Below, piece after piece: positions 50,448-59,925 of a stretch of 64,000 bases of DNA. A model generated the notes under the pieces. It saw only the letters and a list, made by a program, of their open reading frames with translations. It was not told the origin of the DNA and searched no databases. Every line of letters begins with the position of its first letter. Position 1 is the stretch's first letter. The stretch comes from an uncultured Oscillospiraceae bacterium (GTDB lineage: Bacteria > Bacillota > Clostridia > Oscillospirales > Acutalibacteraceae), in assembly GCA_900547445.1 (NCBI GenBank), contig URGJ01000004.1, forward strand, positions 1-64,000. Direction: 5' to 3'. The position numbers and the translations under genes were made by a program.

Positions 50448-51455
50448 ATGCTGACAAAAAGGCTTAAAGCCGACGAAAAGGGCATAGAACACGCGGCGGA
50501 AATACTAAAGGAGGGCGGAATCGTTGCAATCCCGACCGAGACGGTATACGGACTTGCTGCGTCCGCATATGATGAAAACGCCGTGAAAAAGGTTTTTCTT
50601 GCTAAGGGCAGACCGCAGGACAATCCTCTTATTGTCCATATTGCAGATTTAGAGGATCTAAAAACGGTTGCAAGGGATATTCCCGATTCGGCATACATTG
50701 CGGCTCAAAAGTTCTGGCCCGGACCTCTTACAATGATTTTTAAGCGCACCGATAAAGTTCCCGCAAGCGTTTCGGCGGGGCTTGATACCGTGGCTGTCAG
50801 AATGCCGTCCGACAAAACGGCGCGGGCGATAATTAAAAAAAGCGTTCCGCTTGCCGCACCTTCCGCTAATACTTCGGGAAGGCCTAGCCCTACCTCGGCG
50901 CAGTACGTTATAGACGACCTTGTCGGCAAAATTGACGCTGTCGTAATGTCTGGCGACTGTGAGGTGGGGGTTGAATCAACCGTTATTACGCTTGTTACAA
51001 ACCCGCCGCGCCTGTTAAGACCGGGGGCGGTAACGCTTGAGGAGTTAAAGGAAATTTTTCCCGATATTATTGTCGATAAGGCGGTGCTTGCGGAGCCTGA
51101 AAAAGGTGAGAAGGTTTCTTCACCGGGTATGAAATACAAGCATTATGCCCCGAAAACCGAAACCTATCTCGTAGAGGGCAGTTCGGAGAGATTTGCGGAA
51201 TTTGTCAATTCAAAGGAAAACGCCGCCGCGATCTGCTTTTATGAGGAAGAAGACAAGATAACCGTACCAAAGCTTTGCTACGGTACTGCGAGCGACGAAG
51301 CTACCCTTGCGCACAGCGTTTTTTCGGTTTTGCGTAGAGCGGACGGTCTCGGCGTTCAGGCAATTTACGTCCACGCGCCCTCAAAAAGCGGAGTGGGGCT
51401 TGCGGTTTATAACCGACTTGTCCGCGCGGCAGCATTCAGGGTGATTAAGCTATGA
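50448..51455 (+). CDS. tsaC: L-threonylcarbamoyladenylate synthase (Sua5)
   Basis: This enzyme makes threonylcarbamoyl-AMP for t6A37 of tRNA. The 335-residue Sua5-type protein has the YrdC domain (ETVYGLAASAYDENAVKKVF, KGRPQDNPLIVHI, APSANTSGRPSPTSA) and the C-terminal Sua5 extension after about residue 200. Length fits Sua5 rather than the short TsaC. It overlaps coaE by four bases. Confidence 0.94.
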   Translation: MLTKRLKADEKGIEHAAEILKEGGIVAIPTETVYGLAASAYDENAVKKVFLAKGRPQDNPLIVHIADLEDLKTVARDIPDSAYIAAQKFWPGPLTMIFKRTDKVPASVSAGLDTVAVRMPSDKTARAIIKKSVPLAAPSANTSGRPSPTSAQYVIDDLVGKIDAVVMSGDCEVGVESTVITLVTNPPRLLRPGAVTLEELKEIFPDIIVDKAVLAEPEKGEKVSSPGMKYKHYAPKTETYLVEGSSERFAEFVNSKENAAAICFYEEEDKITVPKLCYGTASDEATLAHSVFSVLRRADGLGVQAIYVHAPSKSGVGLAVYNRLVRAAAFRVIKL

Positions 51456-52069
51456 GTATTGTGATAGGACTAACAGGGCCGACAGGCTCGGGTAAGAGCA
51501 GTGCGTCAGGCATTGCCGAGAATTTCGGTTTTCAGGTAATCGACTGTGACAAGACCGCAAGAAAAGCCACAGAAAAGGGAACAAAGGGCTTAAATGCGCT
51601 TGTTTTGGTTTTCGGAGAGGAAATTTTACTGCCTGACGGCTCACTTAACCGAAAAGCGCTTGCCGCTAAGGCTTTCAATGATAAGCAAAGTACAGATCTA
51701 CTCAATAAAACCATTTTGCCGTATATTGCGGATATAGTAATAAAACAGGCGGCGGGGCGGGATACCCTGCTTGACGCACCCACCCTTTTTGAGAGCGGAA
51801 TTAATAAAATATGTAATAAAACAATTGCGGTTTTAGCCGATAAAGATATAAGGCTTAAGCGAATAATCGCTCGGGATAATCTAACACTAAAAGAGGCAGA
51901 GACCCGTTTAAACGCGGGCAAAGACGAGGAGTTTTACCGACAGCGCGCGAATTATGTTTTATACAATAACGGCGACGAGAACGCGTTTTTAAAACGCTTT
52001 TCCGATATATTAAAGGAAATTACGGGAGGTAATTTTAAATGTCAGACAAATCAAAATCAGAGGAATTAA
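51452..52069 (+). CDS. coaE: dephospho-CoA kinase
   Basis: CoaE phosphorylates dephospho-CoA, the last step of CoA synthesis. The 205-residue product has the P-loop GPTGSGKSSASG, VIDCDKTARKA, DAPTLFESG and R-rich LID region RIIARDNLTLKEAETRL. The 3' end overlaps the next gene by 31 bases, an unusually long overlap but both frames are well supported. Confidence 0.93.
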   Translation: MSIVIGLTGPTGSGKSSASGIAENFGFQVIDCDKTARKATEKGTKGLNALVLVFGEEILLPDGSLNRKALAAKAFNDKQSTDLLNKTILPYIADIVIKQAAGRDTLLDAPTLFESGINKICNKTIAVLADKDIRLKRIIARDNLTLKEAETRLNAGKDEEFYRQRANYVLYNNGDENAFLKRFSDILKEITGGNFKCQTNQNQRN

Positions 52070-53436
52070 AGGAAAGCCTTTTTTATAAGCGCAAAAACGG
52101 CAGACTTGTATCAAGCGAGGAAACCTTAAAAAAGGCGGACGAATATTGCGAGGGATATAAAAGCTTTCTTGATAATGCTAAAACCGAGCGCGAGGCGGTG
52201 AAGACCGCAGTTGCTATGGCAGAGGAAAAGGGCTTTACCGAGTTTGTTTACGGCAGGAAGTATAACGCCGGAGATAAGGTTTATATTAACAACCGCGGCA
52301 AGACTTTAGCTTTGGCGGTTATCGGAAAAGAACCGGTAGAGCAAGGAGTTAATATAACTGCGGCGCATATCGACTCGCCCCGCCTTGATTTAAAGCCCAA
52401 TCCGCTTTATGAGGATCTTGAATTAGCGCTTTTTAAAACCCACTATTACGGCGGAATCAAGAAATATCAATGGACTACAGTACCGCTTGCTCTCCACGGC
52501 GTTTTCGCATTAAAGGACGGCACGGTTAAGGAGGTATCTATCGGTGAAAAGGACAATGAGCCTAAGTTTGTTATCAACGACCTTTTGCCGCATTTAGCCT
52601 CCGAGCAGATAAAGCGCCCCTTAAACGAGGGAATTAAAGGGGAGGAATTAAACGTCCTTGTAGGCAGCCACCCCTTTAAGGACGATAAGGGAAGCGAGCT
52701 TGTAAAGCTAAATATCTTAAAGCTTTTAAATGAAAAATACGGCATTACCGAGGAGGATTTCCTTTCTGCCGAATTAGAGCTTGTTCCTGCGGCTAAGTCC
52801 TGCGACATTGGCTTTGACCGTTCGCTTATCGGCTCCTACGGCCAGGACGACCGCGTTTGCGCCTATCCCGCGCTCACCGCCGTTTTAGAGGTTGAAAACC
52901 CGAAAAAAACCGCGCTTGCGATTCTCACCGATAAGGAGGAGATAGGCTCGGTCGGCAACACGGGGCTTGAATCCGACTTTTTACGCTTTGTTATAGGCGA
53001 CCTTGCAAAAATGCAGGAGGGCGACGTAACGAAGGCGCTCAGAAATTCAAAGTGCCTTTCCGCAGATGTTAACGCGGGGATAGACCCGACCTTTCAGGAC
53101 GTTATGGAGCGCAAAAACGCCTCTTTCTTAAATTACGGCGTTGTCGTTACCAAATATACAGGCTCAAGAGGAAAGTCGGGTACCTCCGACGCTTCTGCGG
53201 AGTATGTCGCCGAGGTTCGTTCAATGCTTGATAATGCGGGTGTTATCTGGCAGACCGGTGAACTCGGAAAGGTTGATATAGGCGGCGGCGGTACTGTCGC
53301 AATGTTTATCGCAAATATGGGGGTTGATGTGGTTGACCTTGGCGTTCCCGTACTTTCAATGCACGCGCCTTTTGAGACTACCGCTAAGTTCGACGTATAT
53401 ATGTGCTACAGGGCAATGTATGAATTTATGAAGTAG
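52039..53436 (+). CDS. apeA: M18 family aspartyl-type aminopeptidase
   Basis: The 465-residue enzyme is a zinc M18 aminopeptidase (probably dodecameric, cytosolic). Visible metal and active-site segments are TAAHIDSPRLDLKPNPLYED, ILTDKEEIGSVGNTG, SADVNAGIDPTFQD and SMHAPFETTAKFDVY. ATG 52039 has GGGAGGT upstream and lies inside coaE. It ends with TAG. Confidence 0.94.
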   Translation: MSDKSKSEELKESLFYKRKNGRLVSSEETLKKADEYCEGYKSFLDNAKTEREAVKTAVAMAEEKGFTEFVYGRKYNAGDKVYINNRGKTLALAVIGKEPVEQGVNITAAHIDSPRLDLKPNPLYEDLELALFKTHYYGGIKKYQWTTVPLALHGVFALKDGTVKEVSIGEKDNEPKFVINDLLPHLASEQIKRPLNEGIKGEELNVLVGSHPFKDDKGSELVKLNILKLLNEKYGITEEDFLSAELELVPAAKSCDIGFDRSLIGSYGQDDRVCAYPALTAVLEVENPKKTALAILTDKEEIGSVGNTGLESDFLRFVIGDLAKMQEGDVTKALRNSKCLSADVNAGIDPTFQDVMERKNASFLNYGVVVTKYTGSRGKSGTSDASAEYVAEVRSMLDNAGVIWQTGELGKVDIGGGGTVAMFIANMGVDVVDLGVPVLSMHAPFETTAKFDVYMCYRAMYEFMK

Positions 53437-53449
53437 CATCATGTCCGCT

Positions 53450-53514
53450 TTCACATATACTGTTAATGACTCGGGTCGGATAATTAAAAAGGAATGTGAA
53501 GTCTACTGTTAATG
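53450..53514. repeat. small repeat cluster between apeA and mnmE
   Basis: TACTGTTAATG occurs twice (53458-53468 and 53504-53514), and TTCACAT (53450-53456) is the reverse complement of ATGTGAA (53494-53500). No clear promoter or terminator. Its meaning is unknown. Confidence 0.45.
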
Positions 53515-53534
53515 TTGATTGAGGAAGTGGGTCA

Positions 53535-54896
53535 ATGTCCGATCGGACAATAGCGGCTATCGCAACTCCGCTGGGCGAAAGCTCTATAGGCGTTATAAGA
53601 ATTTCGGGTGAGTCGGCGCTTGGTATTGCCGATAAGGTGTTTTTTGCCTTTAACGGTGAAATGCTCTCGGATTTGGCGGGTTACCGCGCGGCATACGGAG
53701 AAATAAAGGACGGAGAAAGGGTGCTGGACGACGCAGTTGCCCTTGTTTTCCGCGCGCCTAAAAGCTATACAGGGGAGGATGTTGTCGAAATTTCGGTGCA
53801 CGGGGGCAGAATTTTGCTTCGAGAGGTATTGAGATTAATACTTAAAAACGGCGCATTTTCCGCCGAGGCGGGGGAATTTACAAAGCGTGCCTTTTTAAAC
53901 GGTAAGACAGACCTTACAAGGGCGGAAAGCGTTATGGGGCTTATCTCCGCAAAATCCGAGGCACAGCTCCGCCTCTCCCGCGCCGCCCATATGGGCAAGG
54001 TAGGGGAGAAAATAGAGGAAATAGAGGGGGATTTGGTGGCGGCAGACGCATCTATCGCCGCCTTTTCCGACTACCCCGACGAGGATATTGAGGGGCTGGA
54101 TTACGAAAACTTCCTTACAATGCTTGAAAATGCCCGAAATTCGCTTAAAAAAATGCTCTCGACCTATGACGCGGGCAGAATTTTAAGGGAAGGCATAGAT
54201 ACCGCGATTGTCGGAAAGCCGAATGTGGGAAAATCCACACTTATGAATATGTTAAGCGGCGCGGAGCGCTCTATTGTTACAGAGGTTGCGGGGACTACCC
54301 GCGACATTATTGAAGAAACCGTGACGGTAGGGGATATTGTTTTGCGCCTTGCCGATACTGCGGGTATACACGATACCGACGATACCGTTGAAAGCATTGG
54401 CGTTGACCGCGCGAAACAGAGAATTGAAACCGCTGGGCTTATACTGGCGGTGTTCGACTGCACAAAACCGCACGATAAGGACGATTATACGCTTATTGAA
54501 AATATACGCGGTAAAAAAGTTATAGTTATAATAAATAAAACCGATCTGTCTTGCAAGCTCGACAAATCGGTTTTTGAGGGCTTTAAAATTGTGGAAACCT
54601 CGGCGAAAAAGGGGGACGGCTACGAAAGGCTCTCTGACGCAATCGCTGAAGTTGCGGGAACAGCCGACCTTGACCCCGACAGCGCGGTGCTTTTAAACGA
54701 GCGCCAGCGCGACTGCGCCGTAAGAGCGCTTGACGGTGTAAATGAAGCGATAAACGCGCTGAAATGCGGTTGTACTATGGACGCGGTTGGCGTTTGCGTG
54801 GATGACGCGCTTGCCGCCCTTTTCGAGCTTACGGGCAAGCGGGTGACAAATGAGGTCACCGATGAAATTTTTCGCCGATTCTGTGTGGGCAAATAA
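53535..54896 (+). CDS. mnmE: tRNA modification GTPase MnmE
   Basis: MnmE, with MnmG, puts the cmnm5 group on U34 of certain tRNAs. The 453-residue product has an N-terminal folate-binding domain (RTIAAIATPLGESSIGVIRI), a G domain with GKPNVGKST, DTAGIHDTDD and NKTD, and the catalytic C-terminal CVGK. Length is normal. mnmG is not next to it. Confidence 0.96.
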   Translation: MSDRTIAAIATPLGESSIGVIRISGESALGIADKVFFAFNGEMLSDLAGYRAAYGEIKDGERVLDDAVALVFRAPKSYTGEDVVEISVHGGRILLREVLRLILKNGAFSAEAGEFTKRAFLNGKTDLTRAESVMGLISAKSEAQLRLSRAAHMGKVGEKIEEIEGDLVAADASIAAFSDYPDEDIEGLDYENFLTMLENARNSLKKMLSTYDAGRILREGIDTAIVGKPNVGKSTLMNMLSGAERSIVTEVAGTTRDIIEETVTVGDIVLRLADTAGIHDTDDTVESIGVDRAKQRIETAGLILAVFDCTKPHDKDDYTLIENIRGKKVIVIINKTDLSCKLDKSVFEGFKIVETSAKKGDGYERLSDAIAEVAGTADLDPDSAVLLNERQRDCAVRALDGVNEAINALKCGCTMDAVGVCVDDALAALFELTGKRVTNEVTDEIFRRFCVGK

Positions 54897-54903
54897 ATTA
54901 TAT

Positions 54904-55203
54904 TTATCCGTCATAATCCTCGATTGCCTGTTCGGCTTCCTCACGGGTGGGGAAGGCTATGCCGCTTTCGAGGATTTTTATATCCTCAGGCGGGAGGTCA
55001 TCAAGCACAATATCGCCGTAAACCGCCGCTAAATCCTTGTCGTTGTAAAGCGCAACGCTGTTGCCGTATGCCTTTAAAACCCAGCTTGACGGCTCGTAAT
55101 CGCGGTTTTTGGCGGCAAAGCCCGCGGTTATCAAAATTATCACCGCGGCTATGGTTAATACTATCGCGGTTATTATTATATTTCGCTGTTGTGTTCTGCT
55201 CAT
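54904..55203 (-). CDS. membrane protein with BofC-like C-terminal domain
   Basis: The 99-residue protein has one N-terminal membrane helix (residues 9-29, IIITAIVLTIAAVIILITAG). A small domain YGNSVALYNDKDLAAVYGDI followed by LDDLPPEDIKILESGIAFP resembles the C-terminal domain of BofC, a forespore protein that controls SpoIVB signalling in sporulation. GAAGGTG precedes the ATG. It is convergent to mnmE, 7 bases away. The link to sporulation is inferred. Confidence 0.6.
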   Translation of the reverse strand: MSRTQQRNIIITAIVLTIAAVIILITAGFAAKNRDYEPSSWVLKAYGNSVALYNDKDLAAVYGDIVLDDLPPEDIKILESGIAFPTREEAEQAIEDYDG

Positions 55204-55274
55204 ATCACACCTTCTTTATTTTATTTTTGGCATAAATATATGTTTTATTCAAATAATGCTGTTAATGCGGCGAA

Positions 55275-55288
55275 AAATATGATATACT
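55275..55288 (+). promoter_or_regulatory. possible extended -10 promoter of the malic enzyme gene
   Basis: TATACT at 55283-55288 with TG at 55280-55281, about 35 bases before the start codon. No good -35 at 17 bases. Confidence 0.45.
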
Positions 55289-55322
55289 GTATTATATACA
55301 AAATTTCGGACGGTGTTAAAGA

Positions 55323-56495
55323 ATGGATTTAAAAGAAGAAGCATTAAAAAAGCATTACGAATGGCAGGGGAAAATCGAGGTTGTTTCGCGCACCTCGGTT
55401 AAGAATGCCAAAGATTTATCGATTGCGTATACCCCCGGCGTAGCACAGCCCTGTCTTGAAATAGAAAAGGATTATAATAAATCCTTTGAGCTGACCCGAA
55501 GGGCAAACCTTATCGCCGTTGTAACCGACGGTTCGGCGGTTTTGGGACTCGGCAACATAGGACCCGAGGCAGGTATGCCCGTAATGGAGGGCAAGTGCGT
55601 GCTGTTTAAGGAGTTCGCAGGGGTTGACGCGTTCCCGATTTGCGTTCGCTCTAATGATGTGGACGAGATTGTTGACACGGTTTACAGAATTTCGGGCAGC
55701 TTCGGAGGTATAAACTTAGAGGATATTGCCGCGCCGCGCTGTTTTGAAATTGAAAAAAAGCTTAAAGAACGCTGTGATATCCCCGTATTCCACGATGACC
55801 AGCACGGCACGGCTATCTGTGTTGCGGCGGCGGTCACAAACGCCCTTAAAATAACGGGCAAAAAGCTTCCCGATATTAAATGCGTAATCAACGGCGCGGG
55901 AGCGGCGGGAACGGCTATTGGCGAATTACTTTTAAAATTAGGGCTTAAAAACCTTATTATGTGTGATAAGTCTGGCGCGATTTATAAGGGTATGGAGGGT
56001 CTCAGCCCCGCCCATACGGAGCTTAGCTTAAAGACTAACCCGAACGGTGAAAAGGGAAGTCTTGCGGACGTAATGAAAAACGCTGATGTGTTTATCGGCG
56101 TGTCTGCTCCTAATATCGTAACTAAAGAAATGGTGGCTTCTATGAATAAGGGCGCGGCGGTCTTCGCTATGGCAAACCCCGTTCCCGAAATAATGCCGGA
56201 CGAGGCTAAAAAAGGCGGTGCGGCTGTTGTAGGCACAGGTCGTTCCGACTTCCCGAATCAGATTAACAATGTTCTGGCGTTCCCGGGTATTTTCCGCGGC
56301 GCGCTTGATGTGAGAGCGTCCGACATTAACGAGGAAATGCAGATGGCGGCGGTTTACGCGCTGGCAGGGCTTGTAAGCGATGATGAGCTTAACGAGGAGT
56401 ACATTCTGCCCAAGGCGTTTGATGAAAGAATAGCCCCCGCGGTAGCTAAAGCCGTCGCAAAGGCGGCAAGGGAGTCGGGTGTAGCAAGGCTTTAA
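55323..56495 (+). CDS. NAD(P)-dependent malic enzyme
   Basis: It oxidatively decarboxylates malate to pyruvate, making NADH or NADPH. The 390-residue product is the short bacterial type: SIAYTPGVAQPCLEI, DGSAVLGLGNIGPEAGMPVMEG, FHDDQHGTAI (metal and substrate site), and NGAGAAGTAIGELL (dinucleotide site). There is no phosphotransacetylase domain. It converges tail to tail with the next minus-strand gene and overlaps it by four bases. Confidence 0.95.
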   Translation: MDLKEEALKKHYEWQGKIEVVSRTSVKNAKDLSIAYTPGVAQPCLEIEKDYNKSFELTRRANLIAVVTDGSAVLGLGNIGPEAGMPVMEGKCVLFKEFAGVDAFPICVRSNDVDEIVDTVYRISGSFGGINLEDIAAPRCFEIEKKLKERCDIPVFHDDQHGTAICVAAAVTNALKITGKKLPDIKCVINGAGAAGTAIGELLLKLGLKNLIMCDKSGAIYKGMEGLSPAHTELSLKTNPNGEKGSLADVMKNADVFIGVSAPNIVTKEMVASMNKGAAVFAMANPVPEIMPDEAKKGGAAVVGTGRSDFPNQINNVLAFPGIFRGALDVRASDINEEMQMAAVYALAGLVSDDELNEEYILPKAFDERIAPAVAKAVAKAARESGVARL

Positions 56496-57004
56496 AAAAC
56501 ATCGGGCTTTATTCCGATAAGCAGAAGCACCGCGGTCGCCGCCATAACCGCAAAGGACGAATACTTTTTTGTAAGCTTTATTTTAAACTCGGCGGGTTCT
56601 ATGTCTTTGCCCTTAAAGTCGGTGACGGTGCGTTGGAGCGAGGCAAGAAGCGAAGCGTCGCCAAAGCTTGAAAGGGTAACGGTGTTTTTAGCTCCCATAC
56701 CGCAGCTTATAACGGGGGTATGGCTTGCCTTGAAGGCTTTAAGCGCCGCTGTGTTTCGGTCCTCGCATATTCCTATTATTCCGTCGGGAAAAACCTGATT
56801 GTCAAAACGGTCGGTATCGTCTATAAAAACGGCGATACCGCTTTTTAATTTAATATCGGTCTTTTTGTACTCGCTTACAACCGTAAATCTCCCATCCACA
56901 GAGCTTACCGCCTTGTCCGAGATATAGTCGGCTCCGTATCCGCTTAAAATTTCAATAATTTCCTTTTCGACCGCGCTTTTTCTCCCCGAAAAAAGTATCA
57001 CCAT
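56492..57004 (-). CDS. hypothetical protein with C-terminal membrane helix
   Basis: A 170-residue product from ATG 57004 (MVILFSGRKSAVEKEIIEIL), preferred over the ATG at 57076 because GGGTG lies upstream. It has an alpha/beta region with FPDGIIGICEDRNTAALKAF and TPVISCGMGAKNTVTLSSFG, and one C-terminal hydrophobic helix. I cannot assign a family; the glycine-rich middle recalls a Rossmann-like domain. It is possibly membrane-tethered. Confidence 0.55.
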   Translation of the reverse strand: MVILFSGRKSAVEKEIIEILSGYGADYISDKAVSSVDGRFTVVSEYKKTDIKLKSGIAVFIDDTDRFDNQVFPDGIIGICEDRNTAALKAFKASHTPVISCGMGAKNTVTLSSFGDASLLASLQRTVTDFKGKDIEPAEFKIKLTKKYSSFAVMAATAVLLLIGIKPDVF

Positions 57005-57172
57005 TTTTTTCACCCTATGGGTTATTATTTGCAGAGCAGCTTGATTTATTATTGCGATTAAGATATTGAATTTCATATTTTAATAATTTATAATATTGTA
57101 CGGGTGATGAATGATGAGGGGAATTTTATCGAAGCGTTTAAGAGAGTGCCGAAAAAAGAGAAGTAAGCAAAT

Positions 57173-57199
57173 AAAAAAGCCGCCTTGTTGGGCGGCTTT
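57173..57199 (-). terminator. terminator of ireB
   Basis: AAAGCCGCC (57176-57184) pairs with GGCGGCTTT (57191-57199). On the minus strand six T follow. Confidence 0.85.
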
Positions 57200-57213
57200 A
57201 ATAAAGCTTACTG

Positions 57214-57459
57214 TTACGCGCTAAGGTAATATCTTACAAGAGACTGCAAGAGGGTGTCGCGGTCGATTTTTCTTATAAGATTGCGCGCGTTGTTATGAGT
57301 GGTGATATAGGTCGGGTCTTCGGATAGGATATAACCGACTATCTGATTTATGGGATTGTAGCCCTTTTCCTTAAGCGCGTCATACACCAAGGTCAGTATG
57401 TTTCTGATTTCCTGCTCGGTCTGGTCGCCGATTGAAAAGGTCATTGTTCTGTCGTTCAT
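57214..57459 (-). CDS. ireB: IreB family regulatory phosphoprotein (UPF0297)
   Basis: The 81-residue protein MNDRTMTFSIGDQTEQEIRN, with KGYNPINQIVGYILSEDPTYI, matches IreB/UPF0297. In Enterococcus it is phosphorylated by the IreK Ser/Thr kinase and affects cephalosporin resistance. In many Bacillota it is followed by ruvX/yqgF; here it stands alone with its own terminator. GAGAGGTG precedes the ATG. Confidence 0.92.
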   Translation of the reverse strand: MNDRTMTFSIGDQTEQEIRNILTLVYDALKEKGYNPINQIVGYILSEDPTYITTHNNARNLIRKIDRDTLLQSLVRYYLSA

Positions 57460-57521
57460 CTATAACACCTCTCTTATAGTATTAATTATATTCTATACCT
57501 TTTCTCAGAAAAGTGCAAGTA

Positions 57522-59912
57522 TTATTTTCTAAGCTCAGCACCGGTTTTTTCAAGATTGCCTATTATCGAGGCGCTTACAGTCTCGATTTCTTTGTCTGTA
57601 AGGGTGCTGTCCGCCGAGCGGAGCCATACGCTGTAGGCTACGCTCTTTTTGCCCTCGGGAATCTGGGAGCCTGAATACACATCAAACAGCTCTATTCTTT
57701 CAAGCAGTCTGCCCGCGCCCTTTGTGATGGCCTTTTCGAGTGTGCCCACGGGAAAATCGGCGTCACAGAGCATTGCGAAGTCGCGCTCAACCGCGGGGAA
57801 CTTAGGCAGGGGCTTGTAAAGAGTTTTGCGCTTGTTGATATTAAGCAGAATATCAAGCTTGATTTCGGCAACATACACGCGGCAGTCGATTCCGTAAGCG
57901 GCGGCAACGGTCGGGTGAACCTCGCCGAAGACAGCGGCGGGGGTGTTGTTCGCCTTGACAAGCGCCTGTCTTCCCGGGTGGAGATAGGGCTCGGCACTTC
58001 TCTCGTACTGGGTATGAGCTCCGCAAAGCCTCATTACACCCTCTATTATGCCCTTTAGGGTGAAGAAATCTTCATCCTTTCCGTAAATTCCTATCGATAG
58101 GGTGGGGAGCTCGTCGGGCTGTTCGGTAATCGGTAAAGCTTTCGGAACAAAACGCTTTGAGGCTTCAAAAAATCTTCCTTCGGTAATCTTGCGGTTAATG
58201 TTGGTTGCAAGTACTGTAAGCATACTTGTAGTAAGCTGGGTGCGCATTGTGGAATACTCATCGCCCAAAGGATTGATTATCTTAATCTGATTTCTTCTTT
58301 CATCGTTTTCGGGGAGTAAGAGGGTATCAAGCGCCGAAGAGCCGATAAAGGAGTAGGTAGCGATTTCCCTTGCCCCCGCACTTATAAGGAAGTCCTTGAT
58401 TTTATCGGTCTTAATGCGCTCGGGCAGTTTTTTACCGCGTACAACCTCGCCGCGCATCGGCTTACCGACAATGTGGTCATAGCCGTAAATACGCATAACC
58501 TCCTCCGCAAGGTCGGCGCGCCCCTCAATATCGTCACGGATTGAGGGCACTTTAACCGTAAGCTCCTTGCCGTTTGCGGTTGTAGGCAGACCTAAGCTGT
58601 TTAAAATGGAAACAATCTTCTCGTCGGGAACCGTAACGCCGATAAGGTCCATAATCTTATCGGTGGTGACATTGATAACCCGCTCCTCGGGCAAACCGTT
58701 ATTAAGGTCGATTGCCCCGTCGATAATGTCGCCCGCGTCAAGCTCGCAAATAAGCTGTAGCGCCCGCTCGGAGGCGTACTCGACATTCATAATGTCAACC
58801 CCGCGCTCATATCTACCGCTCGCCTCGGTGCGGATACCTAAAGCCCGTCCCGTGTGGCGGATATTGTCACGGCGGAACTTTGCCGATTCAAGGAACAAAT
58901 CGGTTGTGTCGCTCTCAATCTCCGATTCCTTGCCGCCCATAATTCCCGCAAGGCAGGAGGGCTGTTCGCCGTCCGCGATTACAAGCATATCAGGCGTCAG
59001 GTTATGCTCGGTGCCGTCAATGGTGGTGATGCTCTCGCCGTCCTCGGCGTTGCGGACGATTATTTTATGACCCCTTATGTCGTTGTAGTTAAAGGCGTGC
59101 ATCGGCTGACCTGTTTCAAGCATAACGAAATTTGTAATATCGACTATGTTGTTAATCGGTCTCATACCCGCGGCGGTGATAGCCTTTTTCATCCAGTCGG
59201 GGGATTCCTTTATTCTAAGGTTTTTAACCACTCTGCCGATGTATCGCGGGCAGAGGTCAAAATTTTCAACCTCAATGCTTATATAGTCGGATACACTTCC
59301 GCCGACAGTTTTATATTCGGGTGTAGGGGCTGTGAATTTTGTGCCTAATACCACCGAAATTTCCTTTGCAACACCTAAAAAGCAGTTGCAGTCAGGGCGG
59401 TTTGCGGTGATTTTAAAATCGATAATGTAATCATTTAAACCTAAAACCTCACGCATATCAGTACCGGGTTTCGGCTCACCCTTTAAAATAAGTATGCCGT
59501 TTACTTCGGCACCTTCGTAGTCTGCTTCGGTAAGGCATAATTCGCCGCCCGAGCAGAGCATACCGTTGGACTCTACTCCGCGGAGCTTGCCGGCTACAAT
59601 GTGCGCGCCGTTAGGCAGGTAGCTGTCATCAAGCGCGGCGGGGACATAATCACCTTCGTGAATATTTTGCGCGCCTGTTACAATCTGGACAGGCTCTGCC
59701 GCTCCCACATCCATTTGGCAAATCTGCAAATGGTCGGAATTTTCGTGAGGGGTGATTTTAATAATCTTCGCGGCGACAACATTTTTAATATTTTCGCCTT
59801 GCTTTTCTATGTCCTCAACCTCGAAGCCCGCCATTACCATACGGTCGCAAAGCTCCTCGGGAGATACATTTATATCAACATAATTCTTTAAGTGATTAAG
59901 TGAAATCTTCAT
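57522..59912 (-). CDS. pheT: phenylalanyl-tRNA synthetase beta subunit
   Basis: With PheS it forms the alpha2-beta2 enzyme that charges tRNA-Phe. The 796-residue product starts MKISLNHLKNYVDINVSPEE. It has the EMAP-like tRNA-binding domain (about 40-150, AKIIKITPHENSDHLQICQM), the B3/B4 editing domain, a B5 domain and the C-terminal FDX-ACB anticodon-binding domain (about 705-796, starting KPLPKFPAVERDFAMLCD). It lies 13 bases after pheS under a phenylalanine T-box. Confidence 0.97.
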   Translation of the reverse strand: MKISLNHLKNYVDINVSPEELCDRMVMAGFEVEDIEKQGENIKNVVAAKIIKITPHENSDHLQICQMDVGAAEPVQIVTGAQNIHEGDYVPAALDDSYLPNGAHIVAGKLRGVESNGMLCSGGELCLTEADYEGAEVNGILILKGEPKPGTDMREVLGLNDYIIDFKITANRPDCNCFLGVAKEISVVLGTKFTAPTPEYKTVGGSVSDYISIEVENFDLCPRYIGRVVKNLRIKESPDWMKKAITAAGMRPINNIVDITNFVMLETGQPMHAFNYNDIRGHKIIVRNAEDGESITTIDGTEHNLTPDMLVIADGEQPSCLAGIMGGKESEIESDTTDLFLESAKFRRDNIRHTGRALGIRTEASGRYERGVDIMNVEYASERALQLICELDAGDIIDGAIDLNNGLPEERVINVTTDKIMDLIGVTVPDEKIVSILNSLGLPTTANGKELTVKVPSIRDDIEGRADLAEEVMRIYGYDHIVGKPMRGEVVRGKKLPERIKTDKIKDFLISAGAREIATYSFIGSSALDTLLLPENDERRNQIKIINPLGDEYSTMRTQLTTSMLTVLATNINRKITEGRFFEASKRFVPKALPITEQPDELPTLSIGIYGKDEDFFTLKGIIEGVMRLCGAHTQYERSAEPYLHPGRQALVKANNTPAAVFGEVHPTVAAAYGIDCRVYVAEIKLDILLNINKRKTLYKPLPKFPAVERDFAMLCDADFPVGTLEKAITKGAGRLLERIELFDVYSGSQIPEGKKSVAYSVWLRSADSTLTDKEIETVSASIIGNLEKTGAELRK

Positions 59913-59925
59913 TAACTATCCCTCC

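Noticed and set aside
57111..57224. Short plus-strand ORF starting MMRGILSKRLRECRKKRSKQ, like the start of an XRE-type helix-turn-helix protein
   Set aside because: It runs into the ireB terminator and the antisense of ireB; no conserved HTH core follows. At most a decayed fragment.
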